Positions 35,142 through 44,569 are shown, counted from the stretch's first letter. The stretch: DNA of 64,000 bases from Leptotrichia sp. oral taxon 223 (GCF_013394795.1 NZ_JABXYU010000001.1:1488001-1552000); one strand, 5' to 3'. A program made the numbers and translations. The notes: generated from the sequence alone by a model not told the origin.

Positions 35142-35170
35142 AAAAATCAACTCTTTTCTTTATTTTTAAA

Positions 35171-36097
35171 TTATTTATTAAATTTTATATTTTGTAATGA
35201 ATATAGATAAAAATCATATCGTTCTTGTGAAATATTATTATTTTCCACGTTTTCCTTTATTGCACAGTTTGGCTCGTTCACGTGAATGCAGTCTCGAAAT
35301 TTGCAGGTGGGAATAAATTCCAGAAATTCTGGAAATAATTTTTCCAGTTCCTTTTTTTCTTCCAGCTTCGGAAAATCAAGCGTTGAAAATCCTGGAGTGT
35401 CTATTATGTATGAATGTGGCGCTGACATAAAAAATCGGCTTTCTATTGTTGTATGCCGTCCTTTTTTTGTTTTTTGGCTGACATCATTTGTGGCTAATAC
35501 TTCTTCGCCAATTAGAGTGTTAATAAGCGTGGATTTTCCAGTTCCTGATGGCCCTGAAACTACAACGGACTTTTCGTTTATGTATTGCTTTAATTTGGTA
35601 AGTCCAGTATTTGTCTGCGTAGAAATTGGAAAAACGGAAATTGTATCTTTAAAAATTTGTTTAAATTTATTAAAAAATTCTGATAACTCTTCTTTTGAAA
35701 CTAAGTCAATTTTTGATAATATCAGTACAACTGGAATATTTTGAGAATTTGCATTTAACAGCATTTTCTGGAAATTTGTAAAATCAAAATTTGGACTTTT
35801 TATTGCAAATAGAATACCGATAAAATCGATGTTTGCAATAAGTGGACGATATAAAAAGTTTTTTCTTTTTTCAATTTTTTCAATAATTTTTTCCTTTTCG
35901 TCAAATTCTACAATATCCCCGATAATACAGTTCATTTTATCATTTTTTACTTTTAATGTTCCACGTAGTTTACATTCATAAATATTTTCTTCATTTAAAG
36001 TTTTGGAATTTTCATCCAAAACATAGTAAAATCCTTTTATTTTTCTAATAACTTTTCCTTTGATAAAAATATTTGGGAGAAATTTTAAAATAAAAAT
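35171..36097 (-). CDS. rsgA: Ribosome small-subunit GTPase RsgA (unusual or missing start codon)
   Basis: Circularly permuted GTPase that tests 30S maturation. G4 is SKID, G1 is GPSGTGKSTLIN, the switch region is KGRHTT, G3 is DTPGF, and a C-terminal zinc knuckle is CKFRDCIHVNEPNC. The first standard codon is a TTG at 36019, but conserved N-terminal OB-fold sequence (IKGKVIRKIKGFYYVLDE) continues in frame upstream to about 36070 and the frame stays open to 36097, where a TGA precedes it. No ATG, GTG or TTG lies in that stretch. A strong AGAAAGGAGATGGGAG site sits at about 36107-36122. The real start is therefore ATT/ATC, or the sequence has a one-base shift from the ATG at 36113. Confidence 0.85.
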   Translation of the reverse strand: MFILKFLPNIFIKGKVIRKIKGFYYVLDENSKTLNEENIYECKLRGTLKVKNDKMNCIIGDIVEFDEKEKIIEKIEKRKNFLYRPLIANIDFIGILFAIKSPNFDFTNFQKMLLNANSQNIPVVLILSKIDLVSKEELSEFFNKFKQIFKDTISVFPISTQTNTGLTKLKQYINEKSVVVSGPSGTGKSTLINTLIGEEVLATNDVSQKTKKGRHTTIESRFFMSAPHSYIIDTPGFSTLDFPKLEEKKELEKLFPEFLEFIPTCKFRDCIHVNEPNCAIKENVENNNISQERYDFYLYSLQNIKFNK

Positions 36098-36141
36098 TCA
36101 AAATAACTCCCATCTCCTTTCTAAATTTTTTCCTATTTTAG

Positions 36142-37098
36142 CTATTCACCATCATTATCTCCGCCGCTGGAATCATTATTATTTCCGCCACCGCCTTGTG
36201 TGTTGTTACGTGGAGGAGATTGTGTGTTTCCGTTATTCTTCTGCTCGTTACCTTGCTGATCCATTTTGTTGATAGTGTTGTCAATGATCTTTTCAATTTC
36301 CTGATTATCTATCTCTTCCTGAGATTTATTAATAATTTCCTCAGTCGATCTTTCACGTTTCTTCGGAGCGGCTCCAGTATTTAATACAATTGATACCTTC
36401 TGTCCTCTCTGAATTTTCGTTCCAGCTGCAGGATTTGTTGAAATAATTGTATTTACAGGCAATGTTGGATCGCTTGTACGTGAAATATTTCCAATATCAA
36501 GCCCAATCTGTTTTAGCAATTCTCTCGCATCATTCAAGTCAAGCCCTGTTATATTAGGCATAACTGATGGATCTACCATTTGCTGTGAAGAAACCAGTAT
36601 TGAAATTTTCTGGTTAATCTCAAGTTTTGTACCTGGTTTTGGATAAACTCCCAAAATCGTGTTATATTTCTGATTGGATGGGTAATAGTCAATCGTTTCA
36701 ATCTGAATATTTTGTCCTTTCAGCCGGGATCTTGCTTCAAGCAGTTCCAGTCCAATAATATTAGGTACTTTTACATCTTCCCCATTATTTACCCAGATTC
36801 TTATAACTCTGTTTACCTTGACTTCCTTTCCTGGACGTGGATCTTGATTGTAAACTGTATCCAGTGGTACTTTTTCTGTCTTGGAATTAATAACTTTGAC
36901 TTTTAACCCGGCTTTTTTCAAATATTTTACAGCATCCTTCTTGTCAAGATTCATAACATCAGGAATAACTGTAAGCCTAGTGTTAAAAAAGTGACGTTCA
37001 AAAACATCTTTCCCAAATCTTATTAATGCCACTAAACAAAGCAGTACAATAATAGTTCTAAAAAACTTACCATAATTAAATTTATATTTTGTGGCCAT
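36142..37098 (-). CDS. Membrane protein with three PASTA domains, no kinase
   Basis: A short cytoplasmic tail and one membrane segment (about 14-26) precede three PASTA repeats. The repeats run about 43-109 (IPDVMNLDKKDAVKYLKKAG), 110-178 (VPNIIGLELLEARSRLKGQN) and 184-250 (MPNITGLDLNDARELLKQIG). The C terminus is a charged then Gln/Asn/Gly-rich low-complexity tail. PASTA domains bind peptidoglycan fragments. The gene order PASTA-rsgA-rpe copies the Firmicute prkC-rsgA-rpe block, but here the Ser/Thr kinase domain is absent. It is the first gene of a minus-strand run; an AGGTGAAAA-type site precedes the ATG. A role in wall sensing is inference. Confidence 0.85.
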   Translation of the reverse strand: MATKYKFNYGKFFRTIIVLLCLVALIRFGKDVFERHFFNTRLTVIPDVMNLDKKDAVKYLKKAGLKVKVINSKTEKVPLDTVYNQDPRPGKEVKVNRVIRIWVNNGEDVKVPNIIGLELLEARSRLKGQNIQIETIDYYPSNQKYNTILGVYPKPGTKLEINQKISILVSSQQMVDPSVMPNITGLDLNDARELLKQIGLDIGNISRTSDPTLPVNTIISTNPAAGTKIQRGQKVSIVLNTGAAPKKRERSTEEIINKSQEEIDNQEIEKIIDNTINKMDQQGNEQKNNGNTQSPPRNNTQGGGGNNNDSSGGDNDGE

Positions 37099-37253
37099 TT
37101 TTCACCTCGTTATTTTTATTGTTAATTCTTTACTTTATATAATATCATAAATATTGAAAAAATGATATAAATTTATTTTTAAACACACGGTAGATATTTT
37201 ATTTAATTCCTACTTTAAGTTATTCTGATTAATAGTTATTATTTTGTAAATTG

Positions 37254-37285
37254 ACGGCAATGAGCAATCCTGCGAAAATAAATAA
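37254..37285. repeat. Partial copy of the hairpin repeat
   Basis: GGCAATGAGCAATCCTGCGAAAATAAA is the reverse complement (one difference) of 28375-28400, the first-hairpin left arm of copy D. Only this arm is present in the 384-base gap between the divergent PASTA and SIMPL genes. Confidence 0.5.
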
Positions 37286-37401
37286 GAAATTTAAAAATTA
37301 CAGAGAAATATTTATTAACAGGAATTATCTAATAAATTTTTCATAATATATCCGATAATCTGCAAATTAAAAGAATTTTAAAATAAAAATAAAAACCCTC
37401 A

Positions 37402-37429
37402 TTTACTTTTAATATACGTATGTTATACT
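37402..37429 (+). promoter_or_regulatory. Promoter for first SIMPL gene
   Basis: TTTACT (37402-37407), 16-base spacer, extended -10 TGTTATACT (37421-37429), 54 bases before the ATG. Confidence 0.6.
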
Positions 37430-37482
37430 TATATAAAAGATAGAAAATTTTAAAAATAATAAATAAAAAATGGAGGAAAAAG

Positions 37483-38616
37483 ATGAAAAAGATAGCGATT
37501 GCACTATTTTCCTTGATGAGCATACTTTCATTTGGTGCGAATGAGAATATTGTGAGAAAGATAAGTGTTACGGGGAATGCAGAAAGGGAAGTTATGCCTG
37601 ATTTGGCGAAGATTAATTTTAAGATTGAGGAAAAGGGGAGTAATTTAAGCCAGACGACTAATGAGGTTACCAAGAAGATTGAGAAGTTTAAAAGTGAATT
37701 GAGAGCTAGGAAAATATCGCTTGAGAATTTGGAAACAAAAGCGTTTTACAATAGGAAAGGGACCGAATATCAGAATGATGAAGATATTCTGGATGTGAAA
37801 ACTGTTCCAAATAAAACTGTCAAAAAGACTGATAAAAAGCCAACTTCTTATGATGTAAAAATGTCAATGCTAGTAAAAAATACAGATTTTAACAAAATTT
37901 CAGCATTGATTGACTTGGAAGATGGGAATAATTTACAAAGCATTCAGAAAAATTTTGATGAAAATACATTTGCTTTTAATATAAATGAAAACGGAACAAC
38001 TGTTGATCAAGCTTTAAATAAAGTATTTAACAAACTTAATACTTCAAGAAGAAAGTTGATTTCGGCTGGAATCCCTGAAAATGATATTATTTTGAGTGAT
38101 TATACGATAAAAGAAAATTATACAACAGATAATAAAAATTCGAGAAAAGATGTCTACTATGTTACAAATGAGTTTGTGCTTACGACAAAAAATATAAAGG
38201 AACTTAATACTATAATTTCAATTGCTGATAATAACGGAATAAATATAAACGGATCAATTAACTTTGACTTGTCAGACAAAGACAGAATCGAGTCAGAAAT
38301 GTATAAAGATGCCTACAATCAGACAAAACAGAAGGCAGAAAGCATTTTACGTTCTAGTAAGATGAAATTGGGAACACCAATTATTGTGAGTGAAGATGTG
38401 GAATTTCAGCAAAAGATGATTGACAGGATTGATCAGGATTGGGAAGTGACATATGAAGCAGCACCAGCACCGATGGCAGAATATTCAAATGCTAAAGTTT
38501 CAGCTTATTCAGTATCAACGTCTTCACGAATGGATAGCAAAAAGCCAAGAGTTGACTATACTCCAAAACCATTAAAACTTGTACAAAATATATCAGTTAT
38601 GTATGAAATGAAATAA
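37483..38616 (+). CDS. Exported SIMPL-domain (YggE-like) protein 1
   Basis: A signal peptide covers about 1-19 (ending LSFGANE). The rest is a SIMPL/DUF541 domain: ISVTGNAEREVMPDLAKINF at the N terminus and repeated strands such as YYVTNEFVLTTKNIKELNTIIS, ending KLVQNISVMYEMK. 377 residues. Members are periplasmic or outer-membrane-associated; E. coli YggE is linked to oxidative-stress tolerance but the biochemical role is unknown. It has its own promoter and is followed 102 bases later by a paralogue. Confidence 0.85.
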   Translation: MKKIAIALFSLMSILSFGANENIVRKISVTGNAEREVMPDLAKINFKIEEKGSNLSQTTNEVTKKIEKFKSELRARKISLENLETKAFYNRKGTEYQNDEDILDVKTVPNKTVKKTDKKPTSYDVKMSMLVKNTDFNKISALIDLEDGNNLQSIQKNFDENTFAFNINENGTTVDQALNKVFNKLNTSRRKLISAGIPENDIILSDYTIKENYTTDNKNSRKDVYYVTNEFVLTTKNIKELNTIISIADNNGININGSINFDLSDKDRIESEMYKDAYNQTKQKAESILRSSKMKLGTPIIVSEDVEFQQKMIDRIDQDWEVTYEAAPAPMAEYSNAKVSAYSVSTSSRMDSKKPRVDYTPKPLKLVQNISVMYEMK

Positions 38617-38635
38617 TTTAAGGTAAAAATGTTCA

Positions 38636-38661
38636 GCTTTATATGTGAATAATTATAAAGC
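38636..38661 (+). other. Hairpin between the two SIMPL genes
   Basis: GCTTTATA (38636-38643) and TATAAAGC (38654-38661) pair perfectly. No T tract follows; it could be an attenuator or an mRNA processing site. Confidence 0.4.
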
Positions 38662-38718
38662 CAGTAAAAGTAATATTTTAATTTTTATAAAAATTGAAAT
38701 TGAGAAAGGAATTTTAAA

Positions 38719-39780
38719 ATGAAAAAAATAATAGCGTTACTTATAATGATTTTTTCGGTAATATCATTTGCAGATGGTGAAGTTACTGGAAAAAGAATAC
38801 AGGTTAGAGGAGTTTCAAAAAAAGAAATTATGCCAAATTCGGCAAAAATTGCTCTTACGATTCAAACTGAGAATGAAAGTCTGGATAAGGCAAGTGCGGA
38901 AAATTCACAAATTTTAGAAAGATATAAAAGATTGCTTGCTCAGACTGGGACAAAATATAATAAGATTAATTCGACAGGATATTCCACTTATGAAACATAT
39001 AACTGGGATACGGTAATTGAAAACAAAGGAAAAAAGGAATATAAAACAAAACTTTCAGTAGAAGTTGACAGAATTTCTCTTGATACATTAAAAAACTTTA
39101 TGAGCGTGCTTGCGGTGGAAAAAATTTATTCGTTGAACAGAAGCAAAAACGGTACATATATTTTTACTATTGAATCCCAAAATGCGACAAATAAACAGGC
39201 ATACCAGAATGCAATGTCAAAATTTAATGATATTCAGCAAAAATTGAGCAAAGCAGGAATTCCCGCAAGTACAGTAAAAATTTCAGGATACGACAATAAG
39301 GAAGTGAGCCTTGAAAAAAGAACAAGCAACAAAAAAAATATCCAAGTCGTTTCACATCAAATAGAAGTTGAAACAAGAGATTTAAAAAATCTTGGAAACA
39401 TCATAAATGTAGCAAGCGCATTAGGAATCGGTACAACTGGACAAATCGAATACGACATTGACAATAAGCAGCAGCTGGAAAATGAACTTTACGAAAATGC
39501 CTACAAGGAAGCCTTGAAAAAAGCGCAAGTTATTCTTGGAAAAACTGATTTAAACCTAAAAAATCCTGTTACAATAACAGATAAATCATATGGAGTTATC
39601 CAACCATACTACGATTACAACTACAATTATTACAACGAAGCCAGTTACGCAACTAACTTAGTGCAAGTGAAAAAAAGCGACAGGGAGCTTCTTGATGAAT
39701 CCGCAAGAAGAAACATCGTAATTTCTCCAAAAAAATTAAATATTTCAAAAACTGTCTACATCGAATTTGAAATGAACTAA
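38719..39780 (+). CDS. Exported SIMPL-domain protein 2
   Basis: Paralogue of the preceding gene: signal peptide about 1-17 (ISFADGEV), then VRGVSKKEIMPNSAKIALTI and the same strand pattern, ending SKTVYIEFEMN. A Tyr/Asn-rich segment near residues 295-315 (YYDYNYNYYNEASY) is distinctive. 353 residues. Identity with protein 1 looks low outside the core motifs, so the duplication is old. A GAAAGGAATT site precedes the ATG and a strong terminator follows. Confidence 0.85.
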   Translation: MKKIIALLIMIFSVISFADGEVTGKRIQVRGVSKKEIMPNSAKIALTIQTENESLDKASAENSQILERYKRLLAQTGTKYNKINSTGYSTYETYNWDTVIENKGKKEYKTKLSVEVDRISLDTLKNFMSVLAVEKIYSLNRSKNGTYIFTIESQNATNKQAYQNAMSKFNDIQQKLSKAGIPASTVKISGYDNKEVSLEKRTSNKKNIQVVSHQIEVETRDLKNLGNIINVASALGIGTTGQIEYDIDNKQQLENELYENAYKEALKKAQVILGKTDLNLKNPVTITDKSYGVIQPYYDYNYNYYNEASYATNLVQVKKSDRELLDESARRNIVISPKKLNISKTVYIEFEMN

Positions 39781-39794
39781 AAATATAATTTAAG

Positions 39795-39838
39795 AAAACT
39801 GCCGTATTTATATAATATGGTAGTTTTTATTTTCTTAA
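39795..39838 (+). terminator. Terminator after SIMPL genes
   Basis: AAAACTGCCGTATTTA pairs with TATAATATGGTAGTTTT (with wobbles), followed by T-rich sequence. Confidence 0.75.
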
Positions 39839-39925
39839 AAATCAACGAAAAATTAAAAAGAAATAATTTTTAAATTAATATACAGTTGTAAATCAAATAA
39901 GGTTATAGTTTTTTTCAAATCGGTA

Positions 39926-39953
39926 TTGACTTTAAAAAAAAATACTGTATAAT
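39926..39953 (+). promoter_or_regulatory. Promoter for PTS EIIBC
   Basis: TTGACT (39926-39931), 16-base spacer, TATAAT (39948-39953), 56 bases before the ATG with its AGGAGG site. Confidence 0.75.
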
Positions 39954-40009
39954 TAACATTATTGTTTAAAAAATTGTGAATTGTAATTTGTTTTAGGAGG
40001 AATTTTTTT

Positions 40010-41509
40010 ATGAAAAAGTATCATGATGATGCTGTTAAGTTATTAGAACTTGTTGGTGGAAAAGAAAATGTTGTGGCGGTTACTCACTGTGCGACTAGAA
40101 TGAGATTTTCTCTTGCAGATGAGAAAAAAGCAAATCCAAAAGAGATAGGACAGCTTGACTCTGTTAAAGGAACATTTACTAATGCGGGACAGTTCCAAGT
40201 AATCGTAGGAAATGATGTTGCAGATTTTTATAAGGAATTTATAAATGTATCGGGCATTCAGACAGCTTCAAAAGAAGATGTAAAAAAAGCCGCTATGCAA
40301 AAACAGCCATTATTACAAAGAATGGTCGCACATCTGGCAGAAATTTTTGTACCATTAATTCCAGCATTGGTAGCTGGAGGGCTTATGCTTGGGTTAACAA
40401 ATTTCTTAGGGGCAGAGTTGCCGTTTTTACATAATAAGTCATTAAATCAACTATATCCTTTAGCAGCTAATTTATCTAAATTTATAAATTGGATAGGGGT
40501 AGCTGTATTTGGAATGTTGCCAGTTTTAGTTTCGTGGTCAACAGTTCGTAAATTTAAAGGTAACGAAGCACTAGGAATTGTATTGGGGCTTATGCTAGTT
40601 TTAGCAGGAACAATGTTAAATGCTTATACTTATGGGGATATTGTAGCAAAAGGGCATAATATAAGAGAAATGTTGATTAACGGATCTGCAGAATATGGAA
40701 TAAAAGCAGGAGAATATGTTATTGATTTAGGATTTTATAAGATTTTAATGATAGGATATCAAGCACAGGTATTACCAGCAATGTTTGCAGGAATTGCAAT
40801 GTGTTATATAGAGAAATTCTTTAATAAACGAACTCCAGAAGTTTTAAAATTAGTTTGGGTGCCATTTATAACATTAGTTGTAACTGGTTTCTTGACTATA
40901 TTATTTATAGGTCCTTTTGCAAGAATGATTGGAGAAGGATTAACTGGATTGTTTAAATTCTTATTCCAAACACCAGGATTAAAATATTTTGGAGCAATAA
41001 TATTTGGAGCAACTTATGCACCTCTTGTTATTACAGGATTACATCATACATTCATGGCAATAGATTTTCAGTTGCAGGCAACTTTGGGAGGAACATTTAT
41101 TTGGCCATTAATTGCCCTATCTAATATTGCTCAGTCAGGAGCAGTATTTGCAACTTACTTTATTTATAAAAAAGATAAGAAACAAGAATCAGTTTCATTA
41201 TCTTCAACAGTATCAGCTTGTTTTGGAATTACTGAACCAGCATTATTTGGAGCAAACTTGAAATTCATGTATCCATTTTATGCAGCATTGTGTGGTTCAG
41301 TTCTAGCGGCTTTAATTTCAACAGGATTTGGAGTATTATCAAATGGAATTGGTGTAGGAGGACTAGCATTAGCATTTCTATCAATTAAATTTACTAATGG
41401 AGGAATTTATCAGTTAGGTTTTTGGATTGCTTCGATTGTAGCGTTTGTAGTTCCATTTGTTTTAACATTCGTATTTTCAAAAACAAAATTGAATAAGGAA
41501 AACAAATAA
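40010..41509 (+). CDS. PTS sugar transporter EIIBC, glucose-superfamily (trehalose/beta-glucoside-like)
   Basis: Inner-membrane sugar permease that phosphorylates its substrate. The EIIB domain is at the N terminus with the phosphorylated Cys at about residue 27 in VTHCATRMRF. A linker follows (about 85-105), then the EIIC domain with roughly ten membrane segments and the signature GLHHTF near 345 and ITEPALFG near 407. There is no EIIA domain. 499 residues. Overall pattern is closest to trehalose-type (TreB/TreP) enzymes, but no phosphotrehalase or regulator is adjacent, so the sugar is not assigned. Phosphate would come from HPr (30.6 kb) through an EIIA encoded elsewhere. Confidence 0.87.
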   Translation: MKKYHDDAVKLLELVGGKENVVAVTHCATRMRFSLADEKKANPKEIGQLDSVKGTFTNAGQFQVIVGNDVADFYKEFINVSGIQTASKEDVKKAAMQKQPLLQRMVAHLAEIFVPLIPALVAGGLMLGLTNFLGAELPFLHNKSLNQLYPLAANLSKFINWIGVAVFGMLPVLVSWSTVRKFKGNEALGIVLGLMLVLAGTMLNAYTYGDIVAKGHNIREMLINGSAEYGIKAGEYVIDLGFYKILMIGYQAQVLPAMFAGIAMCYIEKFFNKRTPEVLKLVWVPFITLVVTGFLTILFIGPFARMIGEGLTGLFKFLFQTPGLKYFGAIIFGATYAPLVITGLHHTFMAIDFQLQATLGGTFIWPLIALSNIAQSGAVFATYFIYKKDKKQESVSLSSTVSACFGITEPALFGANLKFMYPFYAALCGSVLAALISTGFGVLSNGIGVGGLALAFLSIKFTNGGIYQLGFWIASIVAFVVPFVLTFVFSKTKLNKENK

Positions 41510-41532
41510 GTGTATTTATAAATTATAAAAAT

Positions 41533-41561
41533 AGCAGGTTTTTTTAACTCCTGCTTTTTTT
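41533..41561 (+). terminator. Terminator after EIIBC
   Basis: AGCAGG (41533-41538) and CCTGCT (41550-41555) with an 11-base loop, followed by six T. Confidence 0.8.
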
Positions 41562-41593
41562 GAAGAATAAAAAAATAAGGAGAGTGACGGATT

Positions 41594-43192
41594 ATGAAAA
41601 AAAATATAGTAATGATTTTGTTTATTATGCTAATTGCTGGAGTAATTGTAAATGGAGCAGTACGTAAAAATAGGAAGAAACCAGACAGGACGAGAAATGA
41701 TGAAGAGAAGGTGAGTGAGAAAGCTGTGAGTTTATCGAATTATGATGGAGTAAAGAAAATTAGTATTTTTGTACAAGGTTTTGAGAGCGGGCCTGCTGTG
41801 AGCAAAGTTATTTTGCAAATGGATGACTATCGAATTACAGGACTTGATAAAAATAACTGGAAGGTAAAGACTAATGGAATTGAGAGAAAAGTAACTAATG
41901 TGTATATTTCAGATAATAAGGGGGAAAAAGCCTTTGACACGGGTATTATTACGATTGAATTAGAAAATGTATTTAATCAGAAAACTTTGAAATATGAAGG
42001 AACTCCATTTTCGTATAACATTAAAAAGTTTTTTAATGAATGGGTAAAAGAATATGTTGTGGAAATTGAGGGGAAAGTTACAGTTAATGGGAAAGATTAT
42101 TTGGTTAGTAAAAAAGAAGATGTGATTAATAATAGAGTTTCGCCAGATACAGAATTGTTTAATTATAGAAACTCATTTAGTGGAAATTATAAAAACCCAA
42201 TTACTAAAAAAATAGAAAATTTAAAACTGGAAATGGCGGCGTATGAGCCTGAAAATTTGAAAAAAGGTGAGAAAAAACCGTTAATCGTTTGGCTTCACGG
42301 ACAAGGGGAAGGTGGAACGGATCCTGATATTGATATTTTGGGAACAGAAACTTCGGCACTTGCGAAAGAGGAAATTCAGAAATATTTTATTGCAGGAGGA
42401 ACTGATACAAAAGGAGCATTTGTTCTAGCGGTTCAGTCACCAACTTACTGGATGGATGAGGGTGATGGAACTAATGGAAATGGAAGTGGAAATTCGAGAT
42501 ACACTCAAATTTTGATGGATACAATCAAGGAATATGTAAAACATAATCCGTATGTTGATACAAACAGAATTTACCTTGCTGGAGATTCAAACGGCGGATA
42601 CATGACTGTAAATATGATAATTACTTATCCAGATTACTTTGCGGCGGCAGTGCCAATTTGCGAGGCGTATGCTTATCACGAATATGCAAGAAATAGCGAT
42701 GGAACTTATAAGACAAATAATATTGAAGTTTCGGCAGGCGGTAAAAACAGTGCGGTTTCAAGATTTGTGGAAACTAAAAAACTGTGGGTAACAAAAGAAA
42801 AAATTCAGAAGATGAAAAAAACGCCAGTATGGTTTATTGCCGCAGCAGATGACGGGATTGTTACACCGAAAAAATTCTCGCTTCCAACGTATAGGGATTT
42901 ATTAAGGGCTGGAGCAGACAATGCGTGGTACTCATATTATGAAAATGTAGTTGGGACAGATGTGCCAAATTCAAGATTTCCTGGACATTTTTCGTGGATA
43001 TATTTTTTGAATAATCAAGTGGAAGGTGTGCAGAACAGGGATAAAATAAAAAATTCCAAAGACACCGAAACTTTCGGATTTGAGCCAAGTAACGCTGGAA
43101 AAGGCGGGAGTGAAAAGGCTAAAGTTAATGGAAAAACATTTGAAAATGTATTTCAATGGATGAATTTTCAGAAGAAAACGAATAAAAAATAA
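41594..43192 (+). CDS. Secreted alpha/beta-hydrolase (esterase/peptidase-like)
   Basis: A signal peptide covers about 1-22 (IVNGA). An N-terminal beta-sandwich-like domain (about 45-200) precedes a hydrolase core. The oxyanion region is WLHGQGEGG near residue 233. The nucleophile elbow GDSNGG (Ser near 332) is preceded by VDTNRIYLA. A candidate Asp is in AADDG near 419 and the His is in GHFSW near 464. This layout matches the prolyl-oligopeptidase/PHB-depolymerase-like secreted esterases found in Leptotrichia-type bacteria. 532 residues. Natural substrate unknown. It sits between a terminator and gdhA. Confidence 0.8.
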   Translation: MKKNIVMILFIMLIAGVIVNGAVRKNRKKPDRTRNDEEKVSEKAVSLSNYDGVKKISIFVQGFESGPAVSKVILQMDDYRITGLDKNNWKVKTNGIERKVTNVYISDNKGEKAFDTGIITIELENVFNQKTLKYEGTPFSYNIKKFFNEWVKEYVVEIEGKVTVNGKDYLVSKKEDVINNRVSPDTELFNYRNSFSGNYKNPITKKIENLKLEMAAYEPENLKKGEKKPLIVWLHGQGEGGTDPDIDILGTETSALAKEEIQKYFIAGGTDTKGAFVLAVQSPTYWMDEGDGTNGNGSGNSRYTQILMDTIKEYVKHNPYVDTNRIYLAGDSNGGYMTVNMIITYPDYFAAAVPICEAYAYHEYARNSDGTYKTNNIEVSAGGKNSAVSRFVETKKLWVTKEKIQKMKKTPVWFIAAADDGIVTPKKFSLPTYRDLLRAGADNAWYSYYENVVGTDVPNSRFPGHFSWIYFLNNQVEGVQNRDKIKNSKDTETFGFEPSNAGKGGSEKAKVNGKTFENVFQWMNFQKKTNKK

Positions 43193-43213
43193 CAGGTGTT
43201 CTGCAAAAAATGC

Positions 43214-43243
43214 TTGCAATTTTATATAAAATTGTAGTATGAT
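43214..43243 (+). promoter_or_regulatory. Promoter for gdhA
   Basis: TTGCAA (43214-43219), 18-base spacer, TATGAT (43238-43243), 72 bases before the ATG. Confidence 0.55.
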
Positions 43244-43315
43244 GTAACGGTAGAGAAGATTTTTAACAGGAAGTTTAAAAATCAGAACAGACTAGAGAAA
43301 AGTGAGGTAGAAACG

Positions 43316-44569
43316 ATGGCAAAAGAAACATTAAATCCATTTGAGATTGCTCAAAAACAAATCAAATCAGCTTGTGATAAATTAAACGCAGATCCGGCTG
43401 TTTATGAAATCCTAAAAAATCCTATGAGAGTGATGGAAGTATCGTTTCCGGTAAAACTGGACAACGGAACAGTTAAAACATTTACAGGATACAGATCTCA
43501 ACATAACAATGCAGTAGGGCCTTTTAAAGGTGGACTTAGATTCCATCCAGATGTAACAAGAGACGAAGTAAAAGCATTATCAACTTGGATGACATTCAAA
43601 TGTTCAGTAGCAGGAATCCCTTATGGTGGTGGAAAAGGTGGAATGGCAATTAACCCTAAAGATTATTCTAAAGCTGAATTAGAAAGAATCTCTAAAGGTT
43701 TTGCAAAAGCGATTTCACCAATTATTGGAGAAAAAGTTGACATACCAGCTCCAGATGTTAATACAAACGGACAAATCATGTCATGGATGGTTGACGCTTA
43801 TGAAGAAGTTGCAGGAAAATCAACAAAAGGTGTATTTACAGGAAAACCTTTAGAATTTGGAGGCTCTCTTGCAAGAACAGAAGCAACTGGATACGGAGTT
43901 AATTTAACAGCTAAAAAAGCATTGGCAAAATTAAACATTGATGTTAAAGGAGCAACATATGCTGTACAGGGATTTGGAAATGTTGGATTTTACACAGCAT
44001 ATTATGCACATAAAGACGGAGCAAAAATTATAGCTTTCTCAAATACAGATGTTGCAATTTACAATGAAAACGGAATTGACATGGAAGCTGTAATAAAAGA
44101 CTTTGAAGAAAATGGACGTATTACAGAAAACAAAGGTTACGGAAAAGACATTACAAATGCTGAATTATTGGAATTAGAAGTTGACGTTCTGGCTCCATGT
44201 GCCTTGGAAAACCAAATTACTTCTGAAAATGCTGACAGAATTAAAGCAAAAGTAGTTGCAGAAGGAGCAAACGGGCCAACTACTCCAGAAGCTGATGAAA
44301 TCTTATTCAAAAAAGGAATCGTAGTTATCCCTGACATTCTGGCAAATTCAGGTGGAGTTGTAGTTTCATACTTTGAATGGGTACAAAACCTGCAAAGTTA
44401 CTACTGGTCATTTGAAGAAGTTCAACAAAAAGAAGATGCGCTGTTGTCAGGAGCATTTGAAGATGTATGGGCTTTAGCAGACGAATACAAAGTGGATTTA
44501 AGAAATGCCGCTTACATGAAGAGTATAGAAAGAATTTCAAAAGCAATGAAATTAAGAGGATGGTATTAA
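43316..44569 (+). CDS. gdhA: Glutamate dehydrogenase
   Basis: Oxidative deamination or synthesis of glutamate. GPFKGGLRFHP near residues 69-79 and IPYGGGKGGM near 102-111 hold the substrate-binding and catalytic Lys. PAPDVNTNGQIMSWM lies near 144. The Rossmann domain has VQGFGNVGFYTA near 219. 417 residues, the short hexameric type used in amino-acid-fermenting anaerobes. Cofactor preference cannot be read safely. Codon use is cleaner than the surroundings, as expected for a highly expressed gene. Single-gene unit between a promoter and a strong terminator. Confidence 0.96.
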   Translation: MAKETLNPFEIAQKQIKSACDKLNADPAVYEILKNPMRVMEVSFPVKLDNGTVKTFTGYRSQHNNAVGPFKGGLRFHPDVTRDEVKALSTWMTFKCSVAGIPYGGGKGGMAINPKDYSKAELERISKGFAKAISPIIGEKVDIPAPDVNTNGQIMSWMVDAYEEVAGKSTKGVFTGKPLEFGGSLARTEATGYGVNLTAKKALAKLNIDVKGATYAVQGFGNVGFYTAYYAHKDGAKIIAFSNTDVAIYNENGIDMEAVIKDFEENGRITENKGYGKDITNAELLELEVDVLAPCALENQITSENADRIKAKVVAEGANGPTTPEADEILFKKGIVVIPDILANSGGVVVSYFEWVQNLQSYYWSFEEVQQKEDALLSGAFEDVWALADEYKVDLRNAAYMKSIERISKAMKLRGWY

